64,000 bases of DNA. Origin: Dactylosporangium sp040689395 (GTDB lineage: Bacteria > Actinomycetota > Actinomycetes > Mycobacteriales > Micromonosporaceae). Under the pieces are notes generated by a model. That model was not told the DNA's origin. It saw nothing but the letters and a program-made list of their open reading frames with translations, and did no database searches. The stretch lies in the NCBI RefSeq assembly GCF_040689395.1, contig NZ_JBFAZX010000007.1, positions 261,515 through 325,514 of the forward strand. The letters run 5' to 3'. Below, piece after piece: positions 49,789-59,271 of this stretch. Positions within the stretch are counted from its first letter, which is position 1; each line of letters starts with the position of its first letter. A program made the translations under genes and the position numbers.

Positions 49789-50775
49789 ATGAGAGCCTGG
49801 CAGAGACTTCGACGCCGTGTTTTGACGCCTGATGTCGCACAGACGAAAATCGAGGTGCGGGGATTTCATCTCAAGGACGAGCCGTCGCGTGAGCGGCTGG
49901 AGACGGTAGGCAGCTCCTTCCTGGGAGGGTTCGCGGCCGCGGCCGAGGCGACCGGCCCGCCGCAGGCCGCGCCGGTTGTCGAGGCCACCCCGGCGGCGTA
50001 CCGGGGATTCGCGTACGAGGGCGCCGCGATGGCGTTCGCGATCCGCGACGCCCTGCCCGGGCGGCGGTACGCCCACGTCAGCCGGTTCCTGGCTGACCAC
50101 GACGAACACGTCTACATGGCATACGTCGGGGTCGGCTGGGCGATGGCCCGGCTGCCCCGCCCGCTGTGGGCCCGGCTGTACGCCCCCGACCCCCTGCTGC
50201 GCTGGCTCGTCCTGGACGGCTACGGGTTCCACCAGGCGTACTTCAAGACGACCCGGTACGTGCACCAGCGCTTCCGCGAGGCGAGCTTTCCCTGGCCCGC
50301 CGGTGCCGCTAACGGCTACGCGGTCCGCGCCATCGACCAGGGGATCGGCCGGGCCACCTGGTTCGTGGCCGGCACCGATCCCGAGCACCTGGTGCGCCTG
50401 TTCGACACGTTCCCCGAGCACCGCCGCCCCGACCTCTACGCGGGCGCCGGGCTGGCCGTGGCCTACGCCGGTGGAGGCAGCGCCGAGGAAATGCGGTGGC
50501 TGTGCGCCGCCGCCGGCGAATACCGGGCGGACCTGGCGCAGGGGGCCGCGTTCGCGGCCGCGGCGCGTGAGCGGGCCGGGCTGGTGATGCCACACAACGA
50601 GCTCGCCGCCCAGGTGCTGTGCGGGTTGTCGGTCAGCGCCGCCACCCGGCTGACCGACGAGGCGCGGGTCGGTCTTCCGGCCGACGGGGTGGTGCCGGCG
50701 TATGAGATCTGGCGGCAGCGCTGCAGGTCCGCCCTGGCGGCGGTAGTCAGCGAGACGAGAGCGGAGACAGCATGA
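49789..50775 (+). CDS. unbL: Enediyne biosynthesis protein UnbL (DUF1702), copy 2, PKSE-linked
   Basis: 328 aa from ATG 49789 with GAGGAG upstream. Landmarks RGFAYEGAAMAFAIRDALPG, VYMAYVGVGWAMARLPRPLW, DGYGFHQAYFKT, IDQGIGRATWFVAG and DLYAGAGLAVAYAGG align with the copy at 3685 over the full length. Being ATGA-coupled to PKSE (its stop overlaps the PKSE ATG at 50772), this is the canonical cassette UnbL (E3). The protein is soluble, lacks known catalytic motifs, and is required for enediyne formation in studied clusters. Confidence 0.93.
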   Translation: MRAWQRLRRRVLTPDVAQTKIEVRGFHLKDEPSRERLETVGSSFLGGFAAAAEATGPPQAAPVVEATPAAYRGFAYEGAAMAFAIRDALPGRRYAHVSRFLADHDEHVYMAYVGVGWAMARLPRPLWARLYAPDPLLRWLVLDGYGFHQAYFKTTRYVHQRFREASFPWPAGAANGYAVRAIDQGIGRATWFVAGTDPEHLVRLFDTFPEHRRPDLYAGAGLAVAYAGGGSAEEMRWLCAAAGEYRADLAQGAAFAAAARERAGLVMPHNELAAQVLCGLSVSAATRLTDEARVGLPADGVVPAYEIWRQRCRSALAAVVSETRAETA

Positions 50776-53700
50776 CCAGGATCGCCGTGGTGGGAATGGC
50801 CTGCCAGTATCCCGATGCCACCTCACCGAACGAACTGTGGGAGAACGCCGTCGCCGGCAGGCGGGCCTTCCGGCGGTTGCCCGACGTCCGGATGAACCTG
50901 GACGACTACTGGGACGCCGACCCCGCCGCACCCGACCGCTTCACCGCCCGCAACGCCGCGGTCATCGAGGGATATCAGTTCGACCGGATCGCCTACAAGG
51001 TGGCCGGCAGCACCTTCCGGTCCACGGACCTGTCGCACTGGCTGGCGCTGGACACCGCCGCGTCCGCGCTGGCCGACGCCGGCTTCCCGATGGGGCACGG
51101 GCTGCCGCAGGAACGCACCGGCGTCGTGGTCGGCAACACCCTCACCGGTGAGTTCTCCCGAGCCAACCAGCTGCGGCTGCGCTGGCCGTATGTGCGCCGG
51201 ACCGTCGCCGCGGTTCTGCGGCAGCAGAACTGGGACGACGACAAGCTCGCCGGCTTCCTCGAGGACTTCGAGGCCACCTTCAAGCGCCCGTTCCCCGCCG
51301 TGGACGAGGACACCCTCGCCGGGGCGCTGTCCAACACCATCGCCGGGCGGATCTGCAACTACTTCGACCTCAAGGGCGGCGGCTACACCGTCGACGGTGC
51401 CTGCTCCTCCTCGCTGCTGTCCGTGATCACCGCCGCCAAGGCGCTGCTGGATGGCGACCTGGACGTCGCGGTCGCCGGCGGGGTCGACCTGTCCGTCGAC
51501 CCGTTCGAGGTCATCGGGTTCGCGAAGACGGGTGCGCTCGCCGCCAACGAGATGCGCGTCTACGATCGGGCCTCCAACGGGTTCTGGCCCGGTGAGGGCT
51601 GCGGCATGGTCGTGCTGATGCGCGAGAGCGAAGCCGTCGAGGCGGGTCACCGCATCTACGCGACCATCGCGGGCTGGGGAGTCTCCTCGGACGGCCGCGG
51701 CGGCATCACCCGGCCGGAGGTCAGCGGCTACCAGCTCGCGCTGCGGCGCGCGTACGCACGGACCGGCTTCGGCATCGACACCGTCGGGTTCTTCGAGGGC
51801 CACGGGACCGGTACGAAGGTCGGCGACGCCACGGAGCTCACGGCGCTGTCCGGTGCCCGCGAGGCTGCCAATCCCGATGCGCCGCCGGCGGTCATCGGCT
51901 CGGTCAAGGGCATGATCGGGCACACCAAGGCGGCCGCCGGGGTGGCCGGGCTGATCAAGGCGGCGATGGCCGTGCACCACGAGGTCCTGCCGCCGAGCAT
52001 CGGCACGATGGACCCGCACGAACTGCTCACCAGCGCGACGGCCCGACTGCGGACGCTGCGCAAGGCCGAGGCGTGGCCGGACGACGTGCCGGTCCGGGCC
52101 GGGATCACCGCGATGGGCTTCGGCGGGATCAACACCCACATCGTCCTGGAGCGTCCCGGACCTCGTCGCGGCGTACCAGACCGTCGTGTCGGCATGCTGG
52201 CCGCCTCCGCGCAGGACGCGGAGCTCCTGGCGGTCGACGCCGCCTCCTCCGCCGAGCTCGCCGCCCGGCTCACCGAGTTGATCGACTTCGTCCCGACGAT
52301 CTCCTACGCGCAGCTCGGCGATCTCGCCGCGAAACTGCAGCAGGAGCTGCGCGACCGGGCCTTCCGTGCCGCGGTCGTCGTGTCGTCCCCGGAGGAGGCG
52401 ACGCGGCTGCTGACCCAGGCGCGCGACGCCGCCACAGCCGGTGAGACCACGATGATCCGCCCGGACGGGCGCTGCATGCTCGGCCACGTCAGCGGTCCTG
52501 GCCGTGTCAGCTTCCTGTTCCCCGGACAGGGTTCCGGTCGCGGCGTCAGCGGCGGTGCACTGCGGCGCAGGTTCACCGAGGTCGACGAGGTCTACCTGCG
52601 AGCCGCGCTGCCGGTCGACGGCGACATCGTCGCGACGGAGGTCGCGCAGCCGCGCATCGTCACAGGCGCGGTCGCCGGCTGCCAGGCGCTGTCCGCGCTC
52701 GGCATCGAGGCGTCCAGCGCCGTGGGGCACAGCCTCGGCGAGATCGTCGCGCTGCAGTGGGCGGGCGCGATCGACGAGGCGGGGCTGCTACGGATCGCCT
52801 ACCTGCGGGGCCGCACGATGGCTGCCCACAGCCGGGCCGGGACGATGGCGGACATCGGCATCGCCCCCGAGGCGCTGGGGGAGCTGGTCGCCGGTCAGCC
52901 CGTCGTGGTGTCGGCCTACAACGGCCCGCGCCACACCGTGATCTCCGGGCCCGTCGACGCCGTCGACGCCGTGTGCCGCAACGCCCGCAACGCGGGCGTG
53001 AACGCGACGGTGCTGTCGGTCTCGCACGCCTTCCACTCCCAGCTCGTGGCGCCGGCCGCCGACGCGTTCGCCGTTGCCCTGGGGGAGGAGACCTTCCGGC
53101 CGGTCGGCCGGCGGGTCGTGTCCACGGTCACCGGCGACGTGCTGGCGGGCGACACCGACGTGCGGACACTGCTGCACCGCCAGATCACCGACCCGGTGCT
53201 GTTCAGCCAGGCCGTCGCGCTGGCGGCCAAGAACACCGACCTGTTCGTCGAGGTCGGGCCCGGCCGGGTCCTCACCGGGCTGGCGCGCGCCGCGACCGAC
53301 GTGCCCGCAGTGGCGCTGGACACCGACAGCGAGTCGCTGGCGGGTCTGCTGACGGTCGTCGGCGCGGCGTTCGTCGTCGGCGCGGCACCGGTCAGCGCCT
53401 CCCTGTTCCACGGGCGCCTCGTGCGGCCGCTGGAGGTCGGCGCCGAGTTCTCGTTCTTCACCAGCCCGTGCGAGGACGCGCCCGAGCTGGACCCGGCCGT
53501 CGCCCGCGCGTCGGGCGCCACCACAGCGCCGTCCGGAACGATCGAGGACGGCACCGGGTCGAGCGCCAGCACCGAAGCGAGCGCCGGCGCCGCGGAGTCG
53601 GCGGAGGAGCTCATGCGCCGGCTCACCGCCGAACGCGCCGAGCTGCCGCTGGAACTCGTGCTCCCGGACAGCCGGCTGCTGGACGACCTGCACCTGAGCT

Positions 53701-56576
53701 CGATCACGGTCGGCCAGGTCGTCAACCAGCTGGCGCAGCAGCTGGGCGTGCCACCGGCGCAGATCCCGATCAACTTCGCGACGGCGACCGTGCGGGAACT
53801 GGCCGCGACCCTTGAGACGCTGGCGCAGACCGCGCAGAACAGCGACGCGACGGCCGCGCCGTCCGTCGCCGGGGTCGCGTCCTGGGCCCGGCCGTGGCGC
53901 CTGGACCTCGACGAGGTGGCCGTGCCGCCCCGCGCCGGTACCGAGCCCGGTGGTGTGTGGCGCGTGCACGCCGCACCGGACTGCCCGTTCGCCGCCGGAC
54001 TGGCCGAGGCCCTCGAGGGCGCTCAGCTCGGCGCCGGGGTGCTCGTCTGCATGCCGCCGGACTGCACGCAGGACACGCTGCAACTGGCGCTGGACGGTGC
54101 CAAGCAGGCGCTGGCCGCGGGCAGCACCCGCTTCGTGCTCGTCGGGCACGGCCGCGGCGCCGCCGGCATCGCCAAGACCCTGCGCCTGGAGGCACCCGGC
54201 GTCCGGGTCACGATCGTGCACCTGCCCGCCGACGACGACACCATCGACCGGGTGGTGCGGGAGGTCGCCGCCACCGACTCCTTCTCGGAGGCGTTCTACG
54301 ACCTCGACGGGGTCCGGCGGGTGCCCACCCTGCGCGCCATGCCGGTGCGCGCCCAGGCCTCGGTCCCGCCCCTCGGCGGCGACGACGTCCTGCTGGTCAC
54401 CGGCGGTGGCAAGGGCATCACGGCCGAGTGCGCCCTCGCGATGGCGACCGACAGCGGCGCGAAACTGGCGCTGCTGGGCCGGTCCGACCCGGCACACGAC
54501 CCCGAGCTGGCCGCGAACCTGACACGGATCGCCGCGGCAGGTGTCACCGTGCGCTACGCCCGCGCCGACGTCACCGATGCCGCGGACACCCGCCGGGCGG
54601 TCCGGGAGCTCACCGACGAGCTCGGCGCGATCACCGCCGTACTGCACGGCGCCGGCCGCAACGAGCCGACTGGTCTCGCCGGCCTCGACCTGGACACGGT
54701 ACGGCGCACCATCGCGCCGAAGGTCGGCGGCCTGCGAGCCGTGCTCGACGCCATCGAACCGGCGCGACTGCGCCTGCTTGTGACCCTCGGCAGCATCATC
54801 GGCCGGGCCGGCCTGCGAGGAGAGGCGCACTACGCCACGGCGAACGACTGGATGGCCGAGGAGACCGTCGCCTTCGGGCGGCGGTTCCCCGGCTGCCGCA
54901 GCCTCTGCCTCGAATGGTCGGTCTGGTCCGGGGTCGGCATGGGTGAGCGACTGTCGGTGGTCGAGTCGCTGACCCGCGACGGCGTCACCCCCATCACCCC
55001 CGATCAGGGCATCGCCATCCTGCGGCGGCTGATCTCCGATCCCGACGCGCCGCAGGTCGTGGTGATCAGCGGCCGGACCGAAGGTGTGCACACGGTCCGG
55101 TACCACCTGCCCCACCTGCCGCTGCTGCGGTTCCTGGAACGGGACCTCGTCCGCTACCACCAGGTCGAGCTGGTCGTGGAGGCCGAGCTCAGCGAGGCCA
55201 CCGACCTGTACCTCGCCGACCACCACCTCGACGGCAACCTGCTGTTCCCGGCGGTGTTCGGCATGGAGGCGATGGCCCAGGCGGCGGTGGCCGTCACCGG
55301 GACGGACGTCGTGCCCGTCATCGAGCGGGCCGAATTCCTGCGGCCGATCATCGTGGCACCCAGCGGACGGACCCGGATCCGGGTGGCGGCGCTCGTCAGC
55401 GACGAGGACACCGTCGACGTCGCGATCCGCAGCGAGGAGACGGGGTTCGTCGCCGACCACTTCACCGCGCGGCTGCGTCTCGGGGGCAGCACCGTGCCGG
55501 CCGCGGGGCCGCCGGAGCAGGTCCAGGACGGTCTGCCGCTGGTCTCGATCAGCCCGGCGACCGACCTGTACGGCAGCATCCTCTTCCAGGGCAGCCGGTT
55601 CCAGCGGGTGAAGCAGTACCACCGGGCCGCGGCCCGCCACGTCGACGCGGTCCTCGAGGCCGACGACACCACCAACTGGTTCGCCGCCTACCTGCCCGGC
55701 CACCTGGTCCTCGGCGACCCCGGCGTGCGCGACGCGCTCATGCACGGCAACCAGGTGTGCGTGCCGCACGGCACGCTGCTGCCGGCCGGTGTGGAACGCA
55801 TCCATCCCGGCGGCGACAAACTGTCCGCGGCCCGGCAGCTTCGCTACTGCGCAACCGAACGCTCGCGCGACGGCGACACCTACGTGTACGACATCGCCCT
55901 TCGCACGGAAGCCGGCGTGATCGTCGAACGGTGGGAGGGTCTGCGCCTGCGCGCCGTCCGCAAGCGCGACGGTGCCGGTCCCTGGGCCGCGCCGCTGCTC
56001 GCTCCCTACCTGGAGCGGGTCCTCGGTGAGGCCGTGGGTGCTCGCGTCGCGGTGGCCATCGAGCCGGCCGGGTCGCGGGACGAGCCGCTCGCCGCGCGGC
56101 GGGCCAGGAGCCGGGTCACCGCCGGTCACGCGTTCGGCCGCCCGGTCGACGTCACCTACCGCCCGGACGGCCGCCCAACGGTGGCCGGCGACGAGACGCT
56201 CTCAATCTCGCACGGGGCCGGCGTGACCACGGCCGTCGTCGCCCGAGGCCTGCTCGGCTGCGACGTCGAGGAGGTGGTCCACCGCCCGGCCGACGTCTGG
56301 GACGGCTTGCTCGGCCCGAACGCCGAGCTCGCCCGGCTCACCGCCGCGGAGACCGGTGAGGACGCCGACACGGCCGCCACCCGGGTGTGGACCGCGGTCG
56401 AGTGCGTGCAGAAGGCCGGCATGCAGACCCGGGGGCCGTTGGTCCTGGTGCCCAGCCCGCGTGCTGGCTGGGTGCTGTTCAAGGCCGGCGATTCCCGGGT
56501 CGCGTCATTCGTCACCCGTCTTCGCGGTGTCGCGGGCGCAGTGGTGTTCACGGTCCTTACCGAAGCGGAGGGGTGA
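50772..56576 (+). CDS. pksE: Enediyne polyketide synthase (PKSE)
   Basis: 1934 aa iterative type I PKS, the defining enzyme of enediyne pathways. Domains: KS about 1-460 (Cys211 in DGACSSS, His in EGHGTGTKVGD and MIGHTKAA); AT about 560-880 (Ser654 in GHSLGE, SHAFHSQL); central ACP about 940-1010 (Ser977 in LHLSSITVGQ, where enediyne ACPs usually have LHLNSI); KR about 1200-1400 (LLVTGGGKGITAE, Tyr1354); DH about 1460-1640 (DHHLDGNLLFPAVFGMEAMAQ); C-terminal phosphopantetheinyl transferase about 1745-1934 (Asp1831 in GCDVEEV, Glu1877 and Lys1881 in WTAVECVQKAG). The PPTase activates its own ACP. It makes a linear polyene released by the thioesterase at 42493. Confidence 0.97.
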   Translation: MTRIAVVGMACQYPDATSPNELWENAVAGRRAFRRLPDVRMNLDDYWDADPAAPDRFTARNAAVIEGYQFDRIAYKVAGSTFRSTDLSHWLALDTAASALADAGFPMGHGLPQERTGVVVGNTLTGEFSRANQLRLRWPYVRRTVAAVLRQQNWDDDKLAGFLEDFEATFKRPFPAVDEDTLAGALSNTIAGRICNYFDLKGGGYTVDGACSSSLLSVITAAKALLDGDLDVAVAGGVDLSVDPFEVIGFAKTGALAANEMRVYDRASNGFWPGEGCGMVVLMRESEAVEAGHRIYATIAGWGVSSDGRGGITRPEVSGYQLALRRAYARTGFGIDTVGFFEGHGTGTKVGDATELTALSGAREAANPDAPPAVIGSVKGMIGHTKAAAGVAGLIKAAMAVHHEVLPPSIGTMDPHELLTSATARLRTLRKAEAWPDDVPVRAGITAMGFGGINTHIVLERPGPRRGVPDRRVGMLAASAQDAELLAVDAASSAELAARLTELIDFVPTISYAQLGDLAAKLQQELRDRAFRAAVVVSSPEEATRLLTQARDAATAGETTMIRPDGRCMLGHVSGPGRVSFLFPGQGSGRGVSGGALRRRFTEVDEVYLRAALPVDGDIVATEVAQPRIVTGAVAGCQALSALGIEASSAVGHSLGEIVALQWAGAIDEAGLLRIAYLRGRTMAAHSRAGTMADIGIAPEALGELVAGQPVVVSAYNGPRHTVISGPVDAVDAVCRNARNAGVNATVLSVSHAFHSQLVAPAADAFAVALGEETFRPVGRRVVSTVTGDVLAGDTDVRTLLHRQITDPVLFSQAVALAAKNTDLFVEVGPGRVLTGLARAATDVPAVALDTDSESLAGLLTVVGAAFVVGAAPVSASLFHGRLVRPLEVGAEFSFFTSPCEDAPELDPAVARASGATTAPSGTIEDGTGSSASTEASAGAAESAEELMRRLTAERAELPLELVLPDSRLLDDLHLSSITVGQVVNQLAQQLGVPPAQIPINFATATVRELAATLETLAQTAQNSDATAAPSVAGVASWARPWRLDLDEVAVPPRAGTEPGGVWRVHAAPDCPFAAGLAEALEGAQLGAGVLVCMPPDCTQDTLQLALDGAKQALAAGSTRFVLVGHGRGAAGIAKTLRLEAPGVRVTIVHLPADDDTIDRVVREVAATDSFSEAFYDLDGVRRVPTLRAMPVRAQASVPPLGGDDVLLVTGGGKGITAECALAMATDSGAKLALLGRSDPAHDPELAANLTRIAAAGVTVRYARADVTDAADTRRAVRELTDELGAITAVLHGAGRNEPTGLAGLDLDTVRRTIAPKVGGLRAVLDAIEPARLRLLVTLGSIIGRAGLRGEAHYATANDWMAEETVAFGRRFPGCRSLCLEWSVWSGVGMGERLSVVESLTRDGVTPITPDQGIAILRRLISDPDAPQVVVISGRTEGVHTVRYHLPHLPLLRFLERDLVRYHQVELVVEAELSEATDLYLADHHLDGNLLFPAVFGMEAMAQAAVAVTGTDVVPVIERAEFLRPIIVAPSGRTRIRVAALVSDEDTVDVAIRSEETGFVADHFTARLRLGGSTVPAAGPPEQVQDGLPLVSISPATDLYGSILFQGSRFQRVKQYHRAAARHVDAVLEADDTTNWFAAYLPGHLVLGDPGVRDALMHGNQVCVPHGTLLPAGVERIHPGGDKLSAARQLRYCATERSRDGDTYVYDIALRTEAGVIVERWEGLRLRAVRKRDGAGPWAAPLLAPYLERVLGEAVGARVAVAIEPAGSRDEPLAARRARSRVTAGHAFGRPVDVTYRPDGRPTVAGDETLSISHGAGVTTAVVARGLLGCDVEEVVHRPADVWDGLLGPNAELARLTAAETGEDADTAATRVWTAVECVQKAGMQTRGPLVLVPSPRAGWVLFKAGDSRVASFVTRLRGVAGAVVFTVLTEAEG

Positions 56577-56579
56577 TCC

Positions 56580-56678
56580 ATGAAGACCGACGACGAGCTG
56601 CGGCGAACCGGACCGGCCCGGGTGCCGGCGGCGCTGGAACGCGCGATGGAGTCCTGCGCCGTGGATGCCCGGCGATGA
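56580..56678 (+). CDS. Tiny ORF (32 aa) coupling PKSE to the flavin reductase
   Basis: ATG 56580 starts three bases past the PKSE stop and has a good ribosome-binding site, GGAGGGG, inside the end of PKSE. The 32-aa product (begins MKTDDELRRTGPARVPAALE, ends CAVDARR) resembles no domain I know. Its stop overlaps the ATG of the flavin reductase (ATGA at 56675). Because the reductase has no Shine-Dalgarno of its own, the tiny ORF may exist mainly to couple translation, though a small peptide function is possible. Confidence 0.55.
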   Translation: MKTDDELRRTGPARVPAALERAMESCAVDARR

Positions 56679-57205
56679 GCGCGGAGCCGATCGGCGAGGT
56701 GAGCGACCCGGCGCTGCTACGGCAGGTGTACGGCGCGTTCGCCACCGGCGTCACCGTGGTCACGGTCGGGGGCGACACCCCGCACGCGATGACGGCGAAC
56801 TCCTTCAGCACCGTGTCGCTGGACCCGCCCCTCATCCTGGTGTGCGTCGGCCGCGACGCGCTCATGCACGACGTGCTCGCCGGCTCCGGCCGCTTCGCCG
56901 TGTCCGTGCTCGCCGCACACCAGGAGCCGGTGGCACGGTACTACGCCGACCGCAGCCGCCCGCTCGGCAGACAGCAGTTCGACTTCACCGACTGGCTGCC
57001 GGGGCGATGCACCGACGCGTTCCTGCTCGCCGGGGCCACCGCCCACTTCGAGTGCGAGCTCTGGCGCTCCTACGACGGCGGTGACCATACCGTCTTCGTC
57101 GGCCGGCTGCTCGCCACGCGACGCTTCAGCGAGGACGCGCTGCTGTTCCTGTGCGGCAAGTTCCGCCGGCCGGCCCTGGAACCCAGCGCGGCGGTGGCGT
57201 CGTGA
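56675..57205 (+). CDS. Flavin reductase (HpaC/SgcE6 type)
   Basis: 176 aa from ATG 56675. HpaC-like split-barrel flavin reductase: LLRQVYGAFATGVTVVTVG, HAMTANSFSTVSLDPPLILVCVGRD, RFAVSVLAAHQEPVARYYADR and the C-terminal CELWRSYDGGDHTVFVGRL with the NADH-side GDHTVF motif. In C-1027 the equivalent E6 protein supplies reduced FAD to the two-component monooxygenase. The partner here is probably the HsaA-like monooxygenase at 25943. It is part of the PKSE operon, and its stop overlaps the P450 start (GTGA). Confidence 0.9.
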   Translation: MSAEPIGEVSDPALLRQVYGAFATGVTVVTVGGDTPHAMTANSFSTVSLDPPLILVCVGRDALMHDVLAGSGRFAVSVLAAHQEPVARYYADRSRPLGRQQFDFTDWLPGRCTDAFLLAGATAHFECELWRSYDGGDHTVFVGRLLATRRFSEDALLFLCGKFRRPALEPSAAVAS

Positions 57206-58572
57206 CCATGGTGGACCGGCGCCGGCAGTATCCTCCCGGCCCGTCGAAGGCCTCCGCGGTGAGCCTGCTCATCACCATGGGCCGCGACCGGCTCGGGATG
57301 ATGACGTCCGCCGCGGCACGCTACGGCGACGCCGCGCGGCTACCGGTCGGGCCGAAGGAGCTGTACTTCTTCAACCACCCCGATCACGCCAAGCACGTCC
57401 TCGCGGACAACGCGGCCAACTACCACAAGGGCATCGGCCTGGTACACGCTCGCCGGGCCCTGGGTGACGGGCTGCTCACCAGCGAAGGCGCGTCCTGGCG
57501 AAAGCAGCGCAAGGTCGTGCAGCCGGCGTTCCAGAGCCGGCGCATCGCCGAACAGGCCGGTGCGGTGGCGGCGGAGGCCGCGAAGCTCGTCGACCGGCTC
57601 CGCGACCTCGGCCGGCAGGGACCCGTCGACGTCCTGCACGAGATGACCGGGCTGACCCTCGGGGTCCTCGGGCGCACCCTGCTGGACACCGACCTCAGTC
57701 GATTCCCGACGGTGGGCCAGGATTTCGCGGTGGTGCAGGACCAGGCGATGTTCGAGCTGGCGTCGCTCAACGCCGTGCCGCCGTGGGTTCCGTTGCCCCG
57801 GCAGCTGCGGTTCCGGCGTGCGCGCCGCCGCCTGCAGAACATCGTCGACCTGCTCGTCGCCGAGCGTGGCGACAGAACCGGCGAACGGGACGACGTGCTG
57901 TCCCGGCTGATCGTCTCCGCCCGCGGCGAGGACGATCCGCAGGTCGGGCGCGAGCGACTGCGCGACGAACTCGTCACCCTCCTGCTCGCCGGTCATGAGA
58001 CGACGGCCAGCACACTGAGCTGGACGTTGTATCTCATCGACCGCCACCCCGAGGTCCGGCAACGGCTGCGCGACGAGGCGGTCGCCGTCCTGGGCGACCG
58101 CCTGCCGACCTTCGCCGACCTGCTGAACCTGCGCTACACCTCGATGGTGATCGACGAGGTCGTGCGGCTGTTCCCGCCCGTGTGGATTCTGCCGCGCAAG
58201 GCCCTCGCCGCCGACGTCGTCGGGGGGTACGAGATCGACGGCGGCGCGGACGTGCTGATCTGCCCGTACACGCTGCACCGGCACCGAGACTTCTGGGACG
58301 ACCCCGAACGCTTCGATCCCGACCGGTTCGACCCGGCGCGGGAGAGCGGCCGCCCCCGCTACGCCTACATCCCGTTCGGTGCCGGACCGCGCTTCTGCGT
58401 CGGCAACCACCTGGGCCTCATGGAGGCAGTCTTCGTGATCTCCATGCTGGCCCGCGAGCTGACGCTCACCAAGGTGGCCGGATACGAGGTCGTGCCGGAG
58501 CCCATGTTGTCGCTGCGGATCAGGGGCGGCCTGCCCATGACGGTACGTAGCGCGGACGCCCCGCCGCGGTGA
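57202..58572 (+). CDS. Cytochrome P450 of the PKSE operon
   Basis: 456 aa from GTG 57202 (GTGA overlap with the reductase stop; ATG 57208 is also possible). Longer P450 of the CYP102/CYP4-like architecture: N-terminal RRRQYPPGPSK, ANYHKGIGLVHARRALGDGLLTSEG and WRKQRKVVQPAFQ, I-helix LLAGHETTAST, K-helix IDEVVRLFPP, PERFDPDRF, haem loop FGAGPRFCVGN with ligand Cys399. This type occurs beside PKSE in nine-membered enediyne operons and is thought to oxidise the core. No fused reductase, so it needs external electron donors. Confidence 0.87.
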   Translation: MTMVDRRRQYPPGPSKASAVSLLITMGRDRLGMMTSAAARYGDAARLPVGPKELYFFNHPDHAKHVLADNAANYHKGIGLVHARRALGDGLLTSEGASWRKQRKVVQPAFQSRRIAEQAGAVAAEAAKLVDRLRDLGRQGPVDVLHEMTGLTLGVLGRTLLDTDLSRFPTVGQDFAVVQDQAMFELASLNAVPPWVPLPRQLRFRRARRRLQNIVDLLVAERGDRTGERDDVLSRLIVSARGEDDPQVGRERLRDELVTLLLAGHETTASTLSWTLYLIDRHPEVRQRLRDEAVAVLGDRLPTFADLLNLRYTSMVIDEVVRLFPPVWILPRKALAADVVGGYEIDGGADVLICPYTLHRHRDFWDDPERFDPDRFDPARESGRPRYAYIPFGAGPRFCVGNHLGLMEAVFVISMLARELTLTKVAGYEVVPEPMLSLRIRGGLPMTVRSADAPPR

Positions 58573-59271
58573 TCGCCGTCAGCGCCAGGGTGGTCCTGCG
58601 GGCGGGAGACGGTTTCAGCGGGCGGCCATGCGGCGCAAGCGAATCCGGGTCGATGGCGTCGCGGGCGCGGCAGGCGGCCGGCTGATCGTCACAGCGGCAG
58701 ACCCAGGAACTGATCGGCGGCCACGACGATGCTGCCGGCACCGGAACCGAACCCGGCCGGTGCCGGCGGATCGCGACCGGCGAGCGCGAGGCCCTCCAGC
58801 GGCGCGTCGTCACCTTGACCGTCGGACGCTGGGCCGACGAGAGCGCCGCCGCCGTGGCCGGACAGCGCGAGTCGCCCACCCCCGGTCGGCAAGGCGGCCA
58901 ACGCCGCGCGCCGCCACGCATACCGCGCTGCACGCCACCGCGTGACGGCGGTGCCGCCGCCGGGCAGTGCCCTGGAGACACGAAACGCTGACACGAAACG
59001 CCTGCGGAGGACCGCACGACCCCGGCCGCCGGGCACGACGGCGTTGACACGGCGCAATCTGGAAGAACCCTCGCCGCCGTCGCTCTGGGATGGTGGTGGG
59101 CGTGACGAGCGAGCTGCCTCCGAGCGGTGGAGGCTCGCGCGGCCGCGCCGTCGTCGACGGCGGCCCCGGCCGTGTCGGCTGTCAGCGATCCTGCGGGTCG
59201 TGCGCATGCCCAGCGGACGGCTCGCCCCCCCCGTACCACCGCCGCGACATCCCCGACGTGAGGAGATCCCG
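58573..59271. other. Intergenic region at the right edge of the PKSE operon
   Basis: 699 bases in which I find no reliable gene. A minus-strand open frame (58689-59426) ends GSGAGSIVVAADQFLGLPL but has no ribosome-binding site, overlaps the next gene and matches no family I recognise; it might be decayed sequence. The GAGGAGAT before 59272 is the ribosome-binding site of the next gene. Confidence 0.4.

Noticed and set aside
52788..56129. A 1113-codon open frame on the minus strand
   Set aside because: Shadow of PKSE; repetitive Gly/Arg/Val composition without any domain motif.
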